DNA from: Grammothele lineata
Lineage: Eukaryota; Basidiomycota; Agaricomycetes; Polyporales; Polyporaceae
Assembly (NCBI GenBank): GCA_002150815.3
Contig: NDFF03000396.1
Span: 1 to 64,000, forward strand
DNA: 64,000 nt
Direction: 5' to 3'
The notes under the pieces were generated by a model. It was not told the DNA's origin and did no database searches. It was given only the letters and a program-made list of their open reading frames with translations. A program made the position numbers and the translations under genes. Positions 11,203-23,165 of the stretch are shown in pieces; position 1 is the first letter of the stretch, and the number at the start of each line of letters is the position of its first letter.

Positions 11203-12670
11203 ATGTCCGAATTGCTTGCTGACGACCCCGAATGGGCGGACGTCGTGCCCGTCCGCCAGTACGAGAACGTCAACCCGATCGCTCCCATCTTGTATAGCGA
11301 CGACTGTCCGTGCAGGCCCCCTCGTCCCCACGCGCCCGCATTGACATTCCCGCCTCATTGCCTGCAGACACGGATGCGACGGATTACCTACGCGCGGTGC
11401 TCAAGTCCGGGGAGATGAGTCCTCGCGTGTTGAAGCTCACGGAGCGCGTCATCAGGATGAACCCCGCACATTACACTGCATGGTGAGTGGCTCATTGTGG
11501 GGAGCGTTGGTTACCATTGTGAAGACGAGTAGGAGAGATGGGAGCTCTAGGAGTTGACTTTTGGGGCGTCACGGGCTCAATGGAGGGTTGACAACGATGC
11601 ATTGTTCTCTGAAATTCATCATCTGCTAGTGGTCTGGAGAACTGACCGGGTGTGTCCAGGCAACATCGCTACAAGACCGTCATCGCTCTCAAGCTCCCCA
11701 TCGAAGATGAGCTACGGCTCATGGATGAGATCGCGACAACGTTTCTCAAGACGTACCAGGTTTGGCACCATCGCCGCCTTCTCCTCACCGCGCTCAATTC
11801 CGTCGACGCCGCTGCGCGTGAGCTCAGCTTCCTGAAGAGCGTACTCATGGTGGATGAGAAGAACTATCACACGTGGTCGTACCGGCAGTGGATCCTCGCG
11901 CACTTCAACGACGAGCAGCGACTTTGGGCAGGCGAGCGTCCATACGTGGAAGCGTTGCTCGAAGACGACGTAAGGAACAACTCGGCGTGGCATCATCGCT
12001 TCTTCGTTGTATTCTCGAGCGGTGTTAGGTTGGGCGATGAGGACAGGGAGCAGGTTCTGAAACGGGAGCTGAGGTGAGTTGCTGCGCTTCCACCCACATC
12101 ATCTATGCCGTTGCCCAGACAGGGCGTGGGCACTCCCGCCGCCCATCGTCATCGCTTTCTCGGGGTCTGTGACGCTTGATGTGTCCGTGCTGACACTACT
12201 GTGGATATAGCTTTGCGAAAGAGAAGATCGCGCTAGCTCCCAACAACCTATCCGCGTGGAACTACATCCGTGGTGCACTGGAGCACACACAAACCCCATT
12301 CTCATCTATCAAGGTGTTCGTCGAGCCCTACACCGCAGCACAGGCTCCCGCGGCCGACGTTGTAGATTTGGACAACCCGCTCCCAACGCAAGGGGCGGAG
12401 CTACCTTGTGTTGCAGCGATGGAGTTCCTTGCAGACGTTTACGAGAAGGAGGGTGGGGAAGCTACGGCGAAAGCAGTCGAGGTGTGTCTATTTCAGTCAT
12501 TCATAGCATTCGGTTCCAATCTCGCCACTTGTAGATTTGGAAGTCGCTCGCGAATGAGAAGGATACCATGCGGAAGAAGTGAGTTTACCGTATTGTTCAA
12601 GGGTGTTTGGCTAATCCCGTGCTACAGATACTGGGAGTACCGGATACGAGAAGCGCTACAGAAGGCATAA
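11203..12670 (+). CDS. RAM2: Protein farnesyltransferase / geranylgeranyltransferase I alpha subunit
   Basis: Exons 11203-11305, 11368-11482, 11660-12073, 12211-12481, 12535-12578 and 12628-12670 give 329 residues, the usual family length. It is the shared alpha subunit that pairs with the FTase or GGTase-I beta subunit to prenylate CaaX proteins such as Ras and Rho. Five PFTA repeats are visible: NPAHYTAWQHRY, TYQVWHHRR, NYHTWSYRQW, NSAWHHRF and NLSAWNYIRG. The N-terminal YSDDYTDATDYLRAVL is also typical. The start is the first ATG and opens directly into the conserved N-terminus. Cytosolic. The last two exons are short, and phase closes across all five introns. Confidence 0.95.
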
Positions 12671-13096
12671 GGGCTCATTTCGTGCTCGTGTACGACTATA
12701 GAGAAGCTACATCTGAATGTATCGATAATTTTCCTCGCTTGAGATTCGAGTACTCGGGTGGTCCAAGTGCATATAAGCTGCGGTGGCTTAACGCGTAAGA
12801 TAGTCTCATACGGGGACGTGGGATCCATGAGTAACAAGTTGGTTCGTTTCGTAGGACCGAGCGTGTAGCTGATCTCTGGTTGTTTGTGTGCGCAGACAGA
12901 ACAGCGTCTTCGATAAGATCAAATCTACCTGTCTGGCATGCGGCAGTATTACGATAGATTGCAAAGGGTCCCAAGGATCCTTTTGCATAGGACGGCCCGG
13001 GACAGCGCTTTACTAGGCACCCAAATCACCTGCTTAAACCCACCGACCCCACGTTACGGCCGATCCAACACGTTGATAGCCTTCTGCACCTGCACG
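12671..13096. other. Intergenic region
   Basis: Contains the 3' end of the prenyltransferase gene and the upstream region of the next SDR. No feature recognised. Confidence 0.5.
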
Positions 13097-14336
13097 ATGT
13101 CCGAGAGTACGAAAGAGCTTGTATGGTTCATCACTGGTATGTCGCCAACTGTTCTGCTCAACTCGACCATATGGCTAGCTGCTGATCACCGTTTTTCCGC
13201 AAACCCCCACCTGTAACATACATAGGAACCTCTTCAGGCTTCGGCCTCGCCCTCGTTCGCGCGGCTCTTTCCCGCGGAGACTATGTTGTCGCCACTGCGC
13301 GTTCGCTTGAGAAACTCAAGGATCAGAATCTCCCGGAGACAGACAAGCTCCGTCTAATGCAGCTCGACGTCACGGAGGGGTTCACTAGTTTGAACGAGAA
13401 GCTCAAAAAGGCTGCAGCTCTTTTCGGACGCATCGATGTCGTCGTCAATAACGCGGGGATCAGTATGATGGCGTTGGTAGAGGAAGGCGGGTGCGTCCCG
13501 TTCAGATCGCTCCGTCCTTGCTGTTCTCACACTGAACAATGTCTGGGTGACGACAGGTCGGGGATGCTGCGGAAGCAGTGCGATGTCAATCTCTTTGGAC
13601 TACTGGACGTTACGCAGGCCGCGCTTCCCCATCTCCGTGCACGCCGGTGCGGAACGATCGTACATATCGGAAGCAGGGTGAGCTGGAAGCCTGAGATCCC
13701 AGTAAGTGCCCTGCCTACCTGTTGAGATAGCACGGGGTAATTCAGCTTACTAATGTACTCGGATCCCATCAAGGCAGTAGGAAAGTGCAGACAGTAGGCC
13801 ATTGAACACCGGCTGCTCAATCTAACTTGCACACAGGCGTATACGCTGCATCCAAGGCTGCTGTACGAAGTGGGTCCTTCAAGTTGCTTTTACCCAGTGG
13901 TACATATCTTCAAAGGCTGACCACATATCCCTGGGCTTTCACCCCATCAGTACTCGCAGAGACCCTCTCCGTTGAGCTCGGTCAATTTGGAATCCGCACC
14001 CTGGTTGTCGAGCCCGGCGCGTTCCGCACAAACTCCTTCTCCAGCGACCTCGAGCGCCCTCACCCTCACTCGGAGTACGACACCTTGGCGGCTGAAACGC
14101 GGGCAGCGCTTGCGCGCATGCGAGAGCCAGAGTACTTGCAAGGCGACCCCGCAAAGGCCATGGCACTCCTCGTGGATGTCGTGCGTGGAGAAGGAAAGGC
14201 GGAGGGGAAGGAGTGGCCTCTTTACTTACCCATGGGGAAAGCCGCAGAAGAGGCGATCCGCGGGAAAGCGGAGAAGATGACACGCGTGTTGGATGAGTGG
14301 GGCGAAATCATCAGGAACCTCGATTTCGACGAGTAA
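13097..14336 (+). CDS. Classical short-chain dehydrogenase/reductase (copy 1)
   Basis: Exons 13097-13136, 13226-13490, 13557-13720, 13837-13869 and 13951-14336 give 295 residues in frame. Classical SDR motifs: cofactor loop TGTSSGFG, NNAG, a serine in IGSRVSW, and the catalytic YAASK. The C-terminal part (LAETLSVELGQFGIRTLVVEPGAF) is also typical. It is a paralogue of the minus-strand gene at 21.3-22.5 kb. The third donor is uncertain: the strong site GTAAGT at 13702 breaks the frame, so I used GTTGAG at 13721, which inserts about six residues absent from the paralogue. The gene could therefore carry a small lesion. Substrate unknown; NAD(P)H-dependent reduction or oxidation of a small molecule is inferred from the family. 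Confidence 0.75.
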
Positions 14337-14432
14337 TCTCAGGATGTTACGATTGCGCCCTGTATCTCGGCTTAGTGCAAGGAGATTCTGTGAGTAGAAG
14401 GACATCCGATGATCGAAACGGCGTGCTCGAGC

Positions 14433-15710
14433 TTATATCCACCCTTTGTTCTTGTAGTCTTCAATCATGAACGCAGCTGCCTCTTCTTTTCCTCTCCAGC
14501 GCATTCCCAACAGCGCCTCTGACTTCTTGGTATCGTATGTCCATTCAAAATCAATATTATCTTGCGCAACGACTTCCGAGTCGCCGCTCTCCGGCGTCGA
14601 CCGCTTCAACTGTTTGTTCGCAATAGCCACTGTGGGTTATCATCAAGCTCAGTAAGCTAGGTTTCAAAGTACATTTCGAAAACAACCCACCCCATTCTGT
14701 CCACTCGAACATCTCAGCGGAAGGTAAAAACCTTTCCCCACCAGCTGCCGGCGTCATCAATGCCTTAGAGATTGCCTCCGCCGCGTCGCGTACATCGATC
14801 CATCCTCTACGAGCCCACGGACACACCGGTCAATAATGTTGCAAGGGTGCGGAATCCGGCCTGGAGCTCCGTACAAAAGAACTCACCCGCGCGTGTTGTC
14901 AGGCAGGGACCCCTCCCGCTTCACGGCGTGTTTCAGCCAGTACCCCGGCGTGAAGCTCATTTGTTCTGGCGTGCGCGCGCTGAGCATAGGACCGAACACC
15001 CACGGAGGGCACATCGTGACGAGGTCCCATCCCCCTTCCTTCTCCTTTTGCGCCTCGTACGCTCTCCACGCCTCGCGCTCCGCGAGGACCTTGCACGCCT
15101 GGTAGGCCGCCGGCTGGGGTGCGTCTGCCCCGAACTCTTCCAACTCTTTCACGGCGCGTTCGTTCCAGTCGTCCTCTGTGTACACACGCGGCGCACTGCC
15201 TGCCACCCAGTGTTTTGACGGAGCTGCATCGGTGGTGTACAAAATCGTAACGATGGAGGAGAGGTAGAGGACGCGCCGCACGCTGAGAGTAGCGGACGCG
15301 CTGCGGAGGAGGGAAGCAGTACCCCCAACGGCGGCACGGAGGAAAGGGGCGGGATCCCCGTGAAGGAGCCCGACGGGGCTCGCGGCGTGTACGATCGCAA
15401 CGATGTCAACGAGTGCGTCATCGAACGCGCCGTCCTGGAGGAGACGGCTCGGTCATCGGTGGTCCGAAAGAAAATGCAGGAGAGAAAGGAAGGGGGAACG
15501 CACAACCGCGATGTCAGGGACAATCACGAACTCCAGGCGGTCCGGGTCTGCAAGCTCGGGGAAGATGACTGAGCGGTCGGGGATCTTTTCAGCAGAACGG
15601 ACGGTGCCACGGACGGAGAAGCCGCGCGACAACAGGTCCTTCATGATCCACGAGGCCATAAAGCCATTCGCACCAGTGATGAGGACCTTTCCCGAGCTTA
15701 CGGCTGGCAT
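14433..15710 (-). CDS. NAD(P)-dependent epimerase/reductase, dihydroflavonol-4-reductase-like (copy A)
   Basis: Exons 15710-15507, 15434-14887, 14806-14691 and 14629-14433 give 354 residues. It belongs to the extended SDR group with fungal Gre2-like and plant dihydroflavonol-reductase-like carbonyl reductases. Seen: N-terminal Rossmann motif VLITGANGFMA, GTVRS that binds the cofactor phosphate region, HAASP, LSS and catalytic YQACK. The ATG at 15710 matches the start of the two paralogues (MPAV, MPAV, MPAI); another ATG lies three codons upstream. Exon 3 is 116 bases in all three paralogues. It is tandem with copy B, tail to head. Cytosolic; the substrate (aldehyde or ketone) cannot be read from sequence. 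Confidence 0.9.
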
Positions 15711-16376
15711 GACGGGCAAGCAGGGTGAAGATCAAGACGGGGAGTACGCATATCGGCGTGATATAAGGCTCCCGTTCACGGGTGGGAATAGCACGACTGC
15801 AAGCCCCACTGACGGGATAAAGAGGGTCATCTGACGATCCGCTTGATAGGATGGCAGAGGTGTAGAAGCAGTCGAAGTAAGGCTCCTCGTGTTCACAACG
15901 TCTAGCCGCTAGGGTCGAATGACAGCTATGCCGTGATCAATAATTCACTTTACGATAGTCCAAATCGTGAAGACCTTTCGATACCATAAACCGGGAGCAT
16001 ACGATTTGAATGCGAGTAACTTAACCGACGTTCTGGATTGCACTCTCCATGATGTGTGCGAAAGTTAAGTAAACGGGGATGCGTTGATGGTGACCATATC
16101 GCATTCGGAGAGAAGGAAGATACTTACGATGATACGGACACTTTGCTACCTCGAACTTGACTTGGTGTAGAACTACCCTGCCCGCTGTGTCCAGATCCTT
16201 GACGATCCGCCTAGGAGTAAAGCAGCCCGGGTTCGCTTTGATTTAACGCGTCAAGGGTGAGTTCAACTTTCAAGGGCGCCCTGTATTGCTCGAGACACAG
16301 TAGAAGACCAATTTAGAGAAGGGGGGAATAGTGGCGAGGATTACACCAGGACTATCGGATGGAAGCGGGATCAAAC
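15711..16376. other. Intergenic region between tandem reductases
   Basis: Promoter of copy A and 3' region of copy B. A TGATATAAGG word near 15760 reads on the plus strand and is not a clear TATA box for the minus-strand gene. Nothing else recognised. Confidence 0.5.
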
Positions 16377-17615
16377 TCAGATCCATCCCTTGCTCTTGTA
16401 GTCCTTGATCATGAAGGCCGCTGCCTCCTCCATCCCGATCCAGCGCATTCCCAGCATTTCTTCTGCCTTGTGTGTGTCGTAGGTCCATTCGTGCTCGATC
16501 CCGCCCTGGGAACTGGCTGCCTCCCCGTCCTCCGAAGCAGCTGTGCCCAATTGTTTCTTCGCAATGGTGACTATTTCGTCCAAAGGGTCAGCAGAGATAT
16601 ACACCTAAAAGATGAAGAACCAACTGACTCCAGTCCGTCCATTCGAACATTCCCGAGGAGATAATAAACCTCTCTCCGCCGGCAGCTGGTGTAGTCAACG
16701 CCTTGGATATTGCCGCCGCGACATCGCGCACATCGATCCACGCTCTATGAACGTCACGTTGAACAATGCGAACTTCCGAAATTCAGAGGCAAAAGAACTC
16801 ACGCGCGCCTGTTGTCAGGGAGGAATCCTTGCTGCTTCACGGCGTGCTGCAGCCAGTACCCCGCCGTGAAGCTCATCTGGTCTGGTGTCTTCGCGCCAAG
16901 CATGGGCCCGAGCACCCACGCCGGGCACACGGTGGCCAAGTCCCACCCTTCGGCGCCTTTGCTGGCCTTCTCAGCCTCGAACGCCTTCCAGGCCGCGCGC
17001 TCCGAGAGGACCTTGGACGCGGGGTAGACGGCGGGAAAGGGCTCGGTTGCACCCTCCTCGACTTCCTTCACGGCGCGGTCGTTCCAGTCCTTGTCCGTGT
17101 ACACGCGCGGCGCGCTGCCCTTCACCCAATCGGGGGAAGGGTCTTTGTCGGCGTCGTATAGGACGGCGGAGATGGAGGAGAGGTGCACGATCCGGCGGAC
17201 ACCCGAACCGGGCGCGCTTGCGCTGCGGAGGAGGGACGTCGTGCCTTCTTCGGCGGCGCGGAGGTACGGCGCGGGGTCGCCCTTGACGAGGTTCACGGGG
17301 CTTGCGGCGTGAGCGACAGCGACGACGCCGACTAGAGCATCGTCGAACGCGCCGTCCTGAAGTGACAATATGTAGCGTTAACTGCGCAGCGATTCACATA
17401 GGCTGGAGATATACCGCGGTGAAATCAGGGACGACAACAAACTCAATGCTGTCTGCATGCTCGGGAAAGAGGGCCGCACAGGCAGCAATCTTCTCTGCTG
17501 AGCGAACAGTGCCGCGTACAGAGAAACCGCGCGAGAGGAGATCCTTGATGATCCAGGCAGCGATGAAGCCGTTTGCGCCAGTGACGAGGACCTTTCCTGA
17601 GTTCACTGCTGGCAT
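16377..17615 (-). CDS. NAD(P)-dependent epimerase/reductase, dihydroflavonol-4-reductase-like (copy B)
   Basis: Exons 17615-17415, 17356-16803, 16744-16629 and 16570-16377 give 354 residues, the same length as copy A. Motifs: [24 protein letters not shown] and catalytic YPASK, ending KSKGWI like copy A (KNKGWI). Introns sit in the same positions and phases as in copies A and C, so all three descend from one gene. A and B are adjacent and much closer to each other than to C, which suggests a more recent tandem duplication. Function inferred from family only: NAD(P)H-dependent carbonyl reduction. Confidence 0.9.
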
Positions 17616-18669
17616 GTTAGGCGAGTGAGAAGAGAGTCAAGAGTCGAACGGTTGGGGGTTGTGTCGGTAAAGGAATGCACATACGCCGTCGTCTTATCAA
17701 GCTTTCGACCATAGACGAGAATCGCCGGTGTGACTCCGTTGTGTACGGATCGAGGCGGCATCGCACGGCGCTTCATATGAAGAGGGTGCTGTTGGGACAC
17801 AGGTCTTCGATCATGCGCTACTTTCCTGGCGGCATTGGTGGTCGAAAGGCAGTGGATAGTGCTACTGCGGTCAGAGTCGATATATGTACGGGGGCCGGGC
17901 TTGGGCAGCCGCTCCGAGGACGTACAAGTCCTTGCACATGAATTTGCCGACTTCGCAGACCTTGTCCTATTTCACGTGTGTTCAAGCGATAGGGGCCCCG
18001 GTGGAGAAATCGGATGGGTTGACGGAAATACTCGACGAGTGAGGCACTTTACGCTGGCATGTATGCTCCACGATGTATAGATCGTGCGGGCGCATGTTCC
18101 ACCTTCATACAGCTTGGCACCAGACTTAGTTCACCTGCACAAGACGACGGTGGCACAGGTTGACTCCCAGGGTATTCATCGAACGTCGGACTGAGTAGGC
18201 CAAATCACGTTCTTCAATATGGACAGCACAGCCCACGTCATGAACGTACCTTATCGTACCGCCACGTCCAAACCCACTCAGACGTCCGAGGACGCGTCTC
18301 TGGCGATTGGATCCGGTGTCGCCATCGTCCGATTGATGCATACTGATTCTGATAACTTCTTCGCAGCTGGGAAGGGAGGTATCGCACGCTAAGACTGCGC
18401 TTCGTAGATGCATTCACGAGACGTATATGAACGAGGTCAAATACATTCGACCTTCTACCACAACATGACTGAGCACAACGACTGAGCGGACCAGGCGCCA
18501 ACTAACGTCGAAAGAGAGGACATACGTGATGAGCTAGGATAGTATATAGTACATGGACAGCGAGCGGGTGAGGGTGGGAGTGCGGATAGGGGACCATTGA
18601 GTCTATGGAGGATACGAGAAGCGATATTTTCCGGGAAAACACGATGATAAACGGGCTAAAGCCAAACCT
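17616..18669. other. Intergenic region of about 1 kb
   Basis: Upstream region of reductase copy B on the left and 3' region of the mRNA export gene on the right. Only short overlapping open frames; no recognisable feature. Confidence 0.5.
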
Positions 18670-19940
18670 TCAAGCGGCGGCAGCCGGAGCGTTGCTGGCC
18701 GTGTAATCCTGGATTCGACGCAATTGAGTTTGAGGACTACAATCGAGCGAGGAATAACGTACCTCCATCTCGGCGTCAAGATCTGCCGCAGTCTTTTGCG
18801 GGCGCTCGTTAACCCTGCGGCGAGCACCACCCCTGCCGCGGCGCGGACGAGCACCGGTCCTATCATACATGTCTCAGTAAACTGACTACAACCATGGGCT
18901 ACGAAGACGAGCAAACCTGGGAGCCGACTCCGCAGCCGGAGTAGCGGCAGCCGGAGCTGGCGCCACACGGGACGCCAGCGAAGCAGGGGCAGGCTTGGAG
19001 GGGTCGATGACGATCTCGACCTTCATGGGGCGTTCTGTGTTGCATGAGACATCGTCGAGGAGTCGGCGAGAACCAGCGAGGAAGAAAGAAGCAGATTGTC
19101 TGATCAGTTGTCTTGTTCGGCAGAGGGACACAAAAAGAGCAACACGGGGGAGCCGACGACGCTCATTCCGCAACCGCCACGCCGCGCCGCACACCGTCGT
19201 CGATGATCTTCGTACTTCGTCCGCACTGAAGGGACTCGCGCATGCGAAGGTTATCATGGATGACCGCGACGATTGACGGACCCTGGCCTCTCGAACCACT
19301 CAACGAAGGCAGGAAAATCTCCGCAAACGTAGGGGAAGCGAGAGACAAAGGGCCGCAGCGAGTAGAAGGGACTTCATCACGTCGAGCGGAAAGGGGCTGG
19401 AAGGGAGTCGAGGAAGTGGAAGGAGCCGATACTAACTGCCGTCAATGAGCCGGTTGTTGTACTGCTGGAATGCCTTCGTTCCGTCGCCGCGCCGCTGGAA
19501 GTGCACAGCAGCAACTCCCTTCGACCGACCCTGGCTGTCGTAGTGCAGGGTGACATCCCTAAGGGGACCAACCGTTTGAGTGAACAGCTCCTAGAAGTTT
19601 TGTCAGTGAACGATCACGATGAAAGGATGTAAAAGAACACACCTTGACTTGAACCTCGTTCACATCAGGAGGGAGGTTCGACACGATGATCTTGTCAGCG
19701 GGCTGCTGGTTGGCCGCAGGCCCGACGACTTTCGCGCCATTCGACGCGGGGACGGCGCGAGCACGCGTCGCGGGCGCGGGCGCGGCATTGCCGAGAACCT
19801 GGGCCTTGCCCGAGTTCCTGCGGGGGTTGGTGCGGCGGATGCCACGGGGGCGGGCGGCGATGATCTTGTCGCCATTGTCAGTCGCGGGTCGGGTGGCGAC
19901 GCAGAGAAGCGCGACGCACATCGTCAAGAGACTTGTCCAT
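18670..19940 (-). CDS. YRA1: mRNA export adaptor of the ALY/REF family
   Basis: Exons 19940-19920, 19864-19643, 19590-19437, 19034-18917, 18859-18763 and 18708-18670 give 216 residues. It acts in the nucleus, binding mRNA and handing it to the Mex67 export receptor in the TREX complex. Joining the 21-base first exon to the second gives MDKSLDDIIAARPRG, the family's conserved N-terminal box. One RRM spans about residues 62-142 (KIIVSNLPPDVNEVQVKELF through RPMKVEIVI), flanked by Arg/Gly-rich stretches (RPRRGRGGARRR). The C-terminus KTAADLDAEMEDY is the second conserved box. The intron of 402 bases inside the RRM is long for this genome; long Yra1 introns that regulate expression are known in yeast. 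Divergent from Rpc31 over 341 bases. Confidence 0.92.
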
Positions 19941-20281
19941 GGCTAAAAGTCGTGTAACGGGTATCGAGAAGGGTGTTAGTGGTCGAAGGAGGGCGAACGA
20001 CGCGGTGGACGTGGCAGACGACGGGCGGGGGATGATGGTGGCGGGAGGCAAGGAGAAAGGCCAGCGACGCGAGGCCAGGGCGCCACAACATCCTCCACGC
20101 GCCGCCTGAATTCCATTGTTCCGAATTTGGCCTGAGCGCGCGGAGAGCCAATCGGACATCAAACCCGGCGTCTCCCTAAACTTTCCGGCACCGCTTGGTG
20201 GCCCAGAGCGTCTGCTTCGACTCAGCCCCGAGTCTTCCACTGACTTCCTCCGCTTCTATCTACCCCATCTGCGCGCATACA
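19941..20281. promoter_or_regulatory. Shared promoter region of YRA1 and RPC31
   Basis: The 341 bases between two divergent ATGs must hold both core promoters. No clear TATA box on either side; pyrimidine-rich stretches occur near each start. Confidence 0.5.
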
Positions 20282-21220
20282 ATGTCAAGAGGAGGTCGAG
20301 GCGGTGGGCGGGGCGGTGGTCGTGGAGGATTTGGGGGTGGTCGCGGTGGGTTTGGCGCGAACAATATGCCGCCCATGGGTCTCACTATCGCGGACATCCA
20401 GTCCTTGTCTCGGGAGGAGAGCGCGCTCTATCCTGTATGTCGTCGCTTGGTTTAAAATACATTGCTGCCGCGAGCCGTGACACAGTCGTTAGAACCTTTG
20501 CCCCTGTTGACCGAGTACAACGATGAGGAGAAGCGCATTGCTGAGCTTCAGATGGGCTTTGCAACAAGGATGCGTAATTCCCCATATTACATAGTGGAGA
20601 CAACAAAATCTGCTGGTGAGTAGCATTGAGCTATGTTTGTGTTCGCAGACTGACTGAAGTCAAGTGTAGAATTACCGCGCTACTCCGACAAGTACCGGCC
20701 TTCACAAGTGTCTCAGCCGACGTTGAAACGTTCAGACTTGCACCAACCATTCTTTCCTCAGGAGGTGTTTGAGGAATACTTTAATCCCAAGAAGAGAAAA
20801 ACGGGTACGTCTTGCTATATCCCTCCATGTGGGTTGTCTTGAGTGACGCGTCTTTCCCACTCCAGGCAAGAAGAAAGGTTCAACAAAACGCGTGAGCCTT
20901 GATGGCATAGGTGAGGACGGCGAGGACCAGGTTCGTGCGTCCCCGACAGGTTCAGTGCACGTGCTAATGAGGTCTTAGGAAAAGTCAGGCGACGAGCGAT
21001 CAGAGGCTGGCTCCCAACAAGCCGAAGAGGACTACGACGTTGACGAGGAGTATGACAACGACTACGCAGAAAACTACTTCGACAACGGCGAGGGAGATGA
21101 TAACGACGATCTTGGAGGTGGCGGGGGTGGAGAGGAAGGGGGCGGAGGTACGTCTTGCATTGTTGTGCTGTCCTTGCATCACCTCATGTCGCGTTTGGCA
21201 CAGGTTATGATTACGACTAG
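20282..21220 (+). CDS. RPC31: DNA-directed RNA polymerase III subunit Rpc31
   Basis: Exons 20282-20434, 20486-20615, 20670-20804, 20866-20930, 20979-21147 and 21204-21220 give 222 residues. It is part of the Pol III-specific Rpc82-Rpc34-Rpc31 subcomplex that helps initiation at tRNA and 5S genes. Seen: an Arg/Gly-rich N-terminus, the central block SLEPLPLLTEYNDEEKRIAELQ, then KYRPSQVSQPTLKRSDLHQPFFP, and a strongly acidic, Gly-rich C-terminal third ending GYDYD. This order (RGG start, conserved centre, acidic tail) is typical of Rpc31 and vertebrate POLR3G. The last exon is only 17 bases. Nuclear. Confidence 0.88.
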
Positions 21221-21316
21221 ACGTAGTCGTGCTTTGTGTGCACTTCTTATACTACTGTATCCATACATCCCGTGAATCGGTCTTCTACGTGAGTTTACAA
21301 CGGTCTTCCGTGCGTC

Positions 21317-22451
21317 TCACTTGTCAAAATCCAAATCCCGGATGATCTCGGCCCAATCATCCAACACACCCAACACCTTCCCTGTCTTACTCCTTATCGC
21401 CTCCTCCGTCAACGCGCCCATTGGCAAATACAGCGGCCAACCTTTACCCTCCGCCTTACCCTCCCCGCGAACGACGTCGACCAGCAGCTCCATCGCCTTG
21501 GCAGGGTCGCCCATCAAAGGTGGCATGTTCGCTAGCGTCTTGTTGATCATGCTTGCGAGCGGATCGTAGTCCGCGATTGGTTCCGGCCGGGAGAGCTTGA
21601 CGTTTTGGAGTGCGGGCGTGCGGAACGCACCGGGCTCGAGGATGAGTGTGCGGATGCCGAACTGGGAGAGCTCAACGTTCAGGGTCTCCGCAAGGACTGT
21701 CCTCGCGCGTTCAGCATGTAGGAAATGTGGCAGCGTATGCATGGAATCGTTCGTACCTCTCACCGCCGCTTTCGAGGCGCAATAGTTCCCTGCGGGGACG
21801 TCAGAACACAGCTGCGCACCGTATCACACTATGATGACTCGCCTGTGCCCGGAATCTCTCCCCTCCAGCTCGATCTGCTCCCGAGGTGGACGATCGTCCC
21901 GCTCTTCCGTGCGCGCATGTGCGGCAGCGCGGCGTTCGTGACGTCGAGGAGGCCGAAAACGTTCACGTCGAACTGCTTCCTGAGCACGTCCGACCTGCCC
22001 ACCGGAGCGGCCCCCACGCCACAAGTGATGAGCAAATCTCCGCCCCTTCCCTGCGTAGCGCGAGCAGTAGGAGAGCGATAATCCGGACACGCACCCGCCT
22101 TCCTCGAAGAAGCTCGTGTAGCCCATCCCGGCGTTGTTCACGAGCACGTCGATGCGCCCGAAGAGCGCCGCGGCGGTGTCGAGCTTCGCCTTGAGACTCG
22201 GCAGGCCCGAGGTGACGTCGAGTTCCATGAGGCGGATCTTGTCCGTCTTGGGGAACTCATTCTGGATCTTCTCGAGCGAGCGTGCCGTCGCGATCACGCT
22301 GTCGCCGCGGTTGAGTGCGGCGAGCACGAGCGCGTGCCCGAAGCCCGAAGACGTCCCTGCAGAGGATACGTATCGATGGGTCCGGGGGTGGCGTTAGACG
22401 GTGATCAAGAGACGCACCGGTTATGAACCAAACAAGCTCTCCCTGCGCCAT
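21317..22451 (-). CDS. Classical short-chain dehydrogenase/reductase (copy 2)
   Basis: Exons 22451-22415, 22356-22095, 21994-21843, 21789-21757 and 21696-21317 give 287 residues. Motifs: TGTSSGFG, NNAG, LGSRSSW and catalytic YCASK, then LAETLNVELSQFGIRTLILEPGAF. It shares intron positions with copy 1 at 13.1 kb; the 33-base fourth exon is present in both. The third intron needs a GC donor (GCGAGT at 21842), supported by exact frame closure and by the resulting IPGTGNYCASK. It is tail-to-tail with Rpc31, with 96 bases between stops. Function: NAD(P)-dependent oxidoreductase, substrate unknown. Confidence 0.88.
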
Positions 22452-23165
22452 CGTGGTTATTGTCCGGGATAATGTAGACCAGGTCGTCGACGATGTTGAG
22501 TCTTATATACTGCGGGACGCGCGCCGCTCGCTGAGCGAAGCATCTTGGAGCGGGGCTCGAGGGCGCTCTGATTCAGATTCTATCACTCATGCTTGTTCCG
22601 GCGACATCCGGCAGAGATCATCAGTCCGTACGACGAGGACGATTGGCAGTCAACGGAAGCTAGCACGCAGGCGTGTGTATGATGTGTGCCAATTCCGACC
22701 ACGAAGGTGATCTGGCCTGGTCTGTTTCCTTCCCCATCACGATGGAGTCCTGAAATACTGACCTTTCGCATCTACAGAAGTCTACAGAAGTGCGAGTCTC
22801 TCGTAAATCATCGCCCGACGCCGTCAGCGCGAAGAAGCCTGGGTGCGACCACGTCCGAACATACTGCTGGGAGTCGGACGTTCCGGAGCACGTTGTGGCC
22901 ACGACTCGCCCGCGGAGGACACGGCGGACTATGACGTCGGTGTGTGTGACGGGGCGGCGATGTCGGGAAATAGACTGTTGTGTGGTGTTTGGATGTGGTT
23001 CAAAATGTGCGGCTCGGCGAACCGACCTCGACGTCCTCCGCCCTTGCCTCCTTCCTCCACCCCGATAACTCCCAGCCTATCGCAGCCTTGACGGTTCGCG
23101 CGTCCGACACCGAGCGACCCCATTTCTACGCGCAAGACATTCTCGACAAGCCCAACATCCTCAAA
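22452..23165. other. Divergent intergenic region
   Basis: Contains the TATA box of SDR copy 2 at 22503-22509 and the 5' leader of the secreted protein gene. Otherwise nothing recognised. Confidence 0.5.
22503..22509 (-). promoter_or_regulatory. TATA box of SDR copy 2
   Basis: TATATAA on the minus strand, about 52 bases upstream of the ATG at 22451. Confidence 0.5.
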
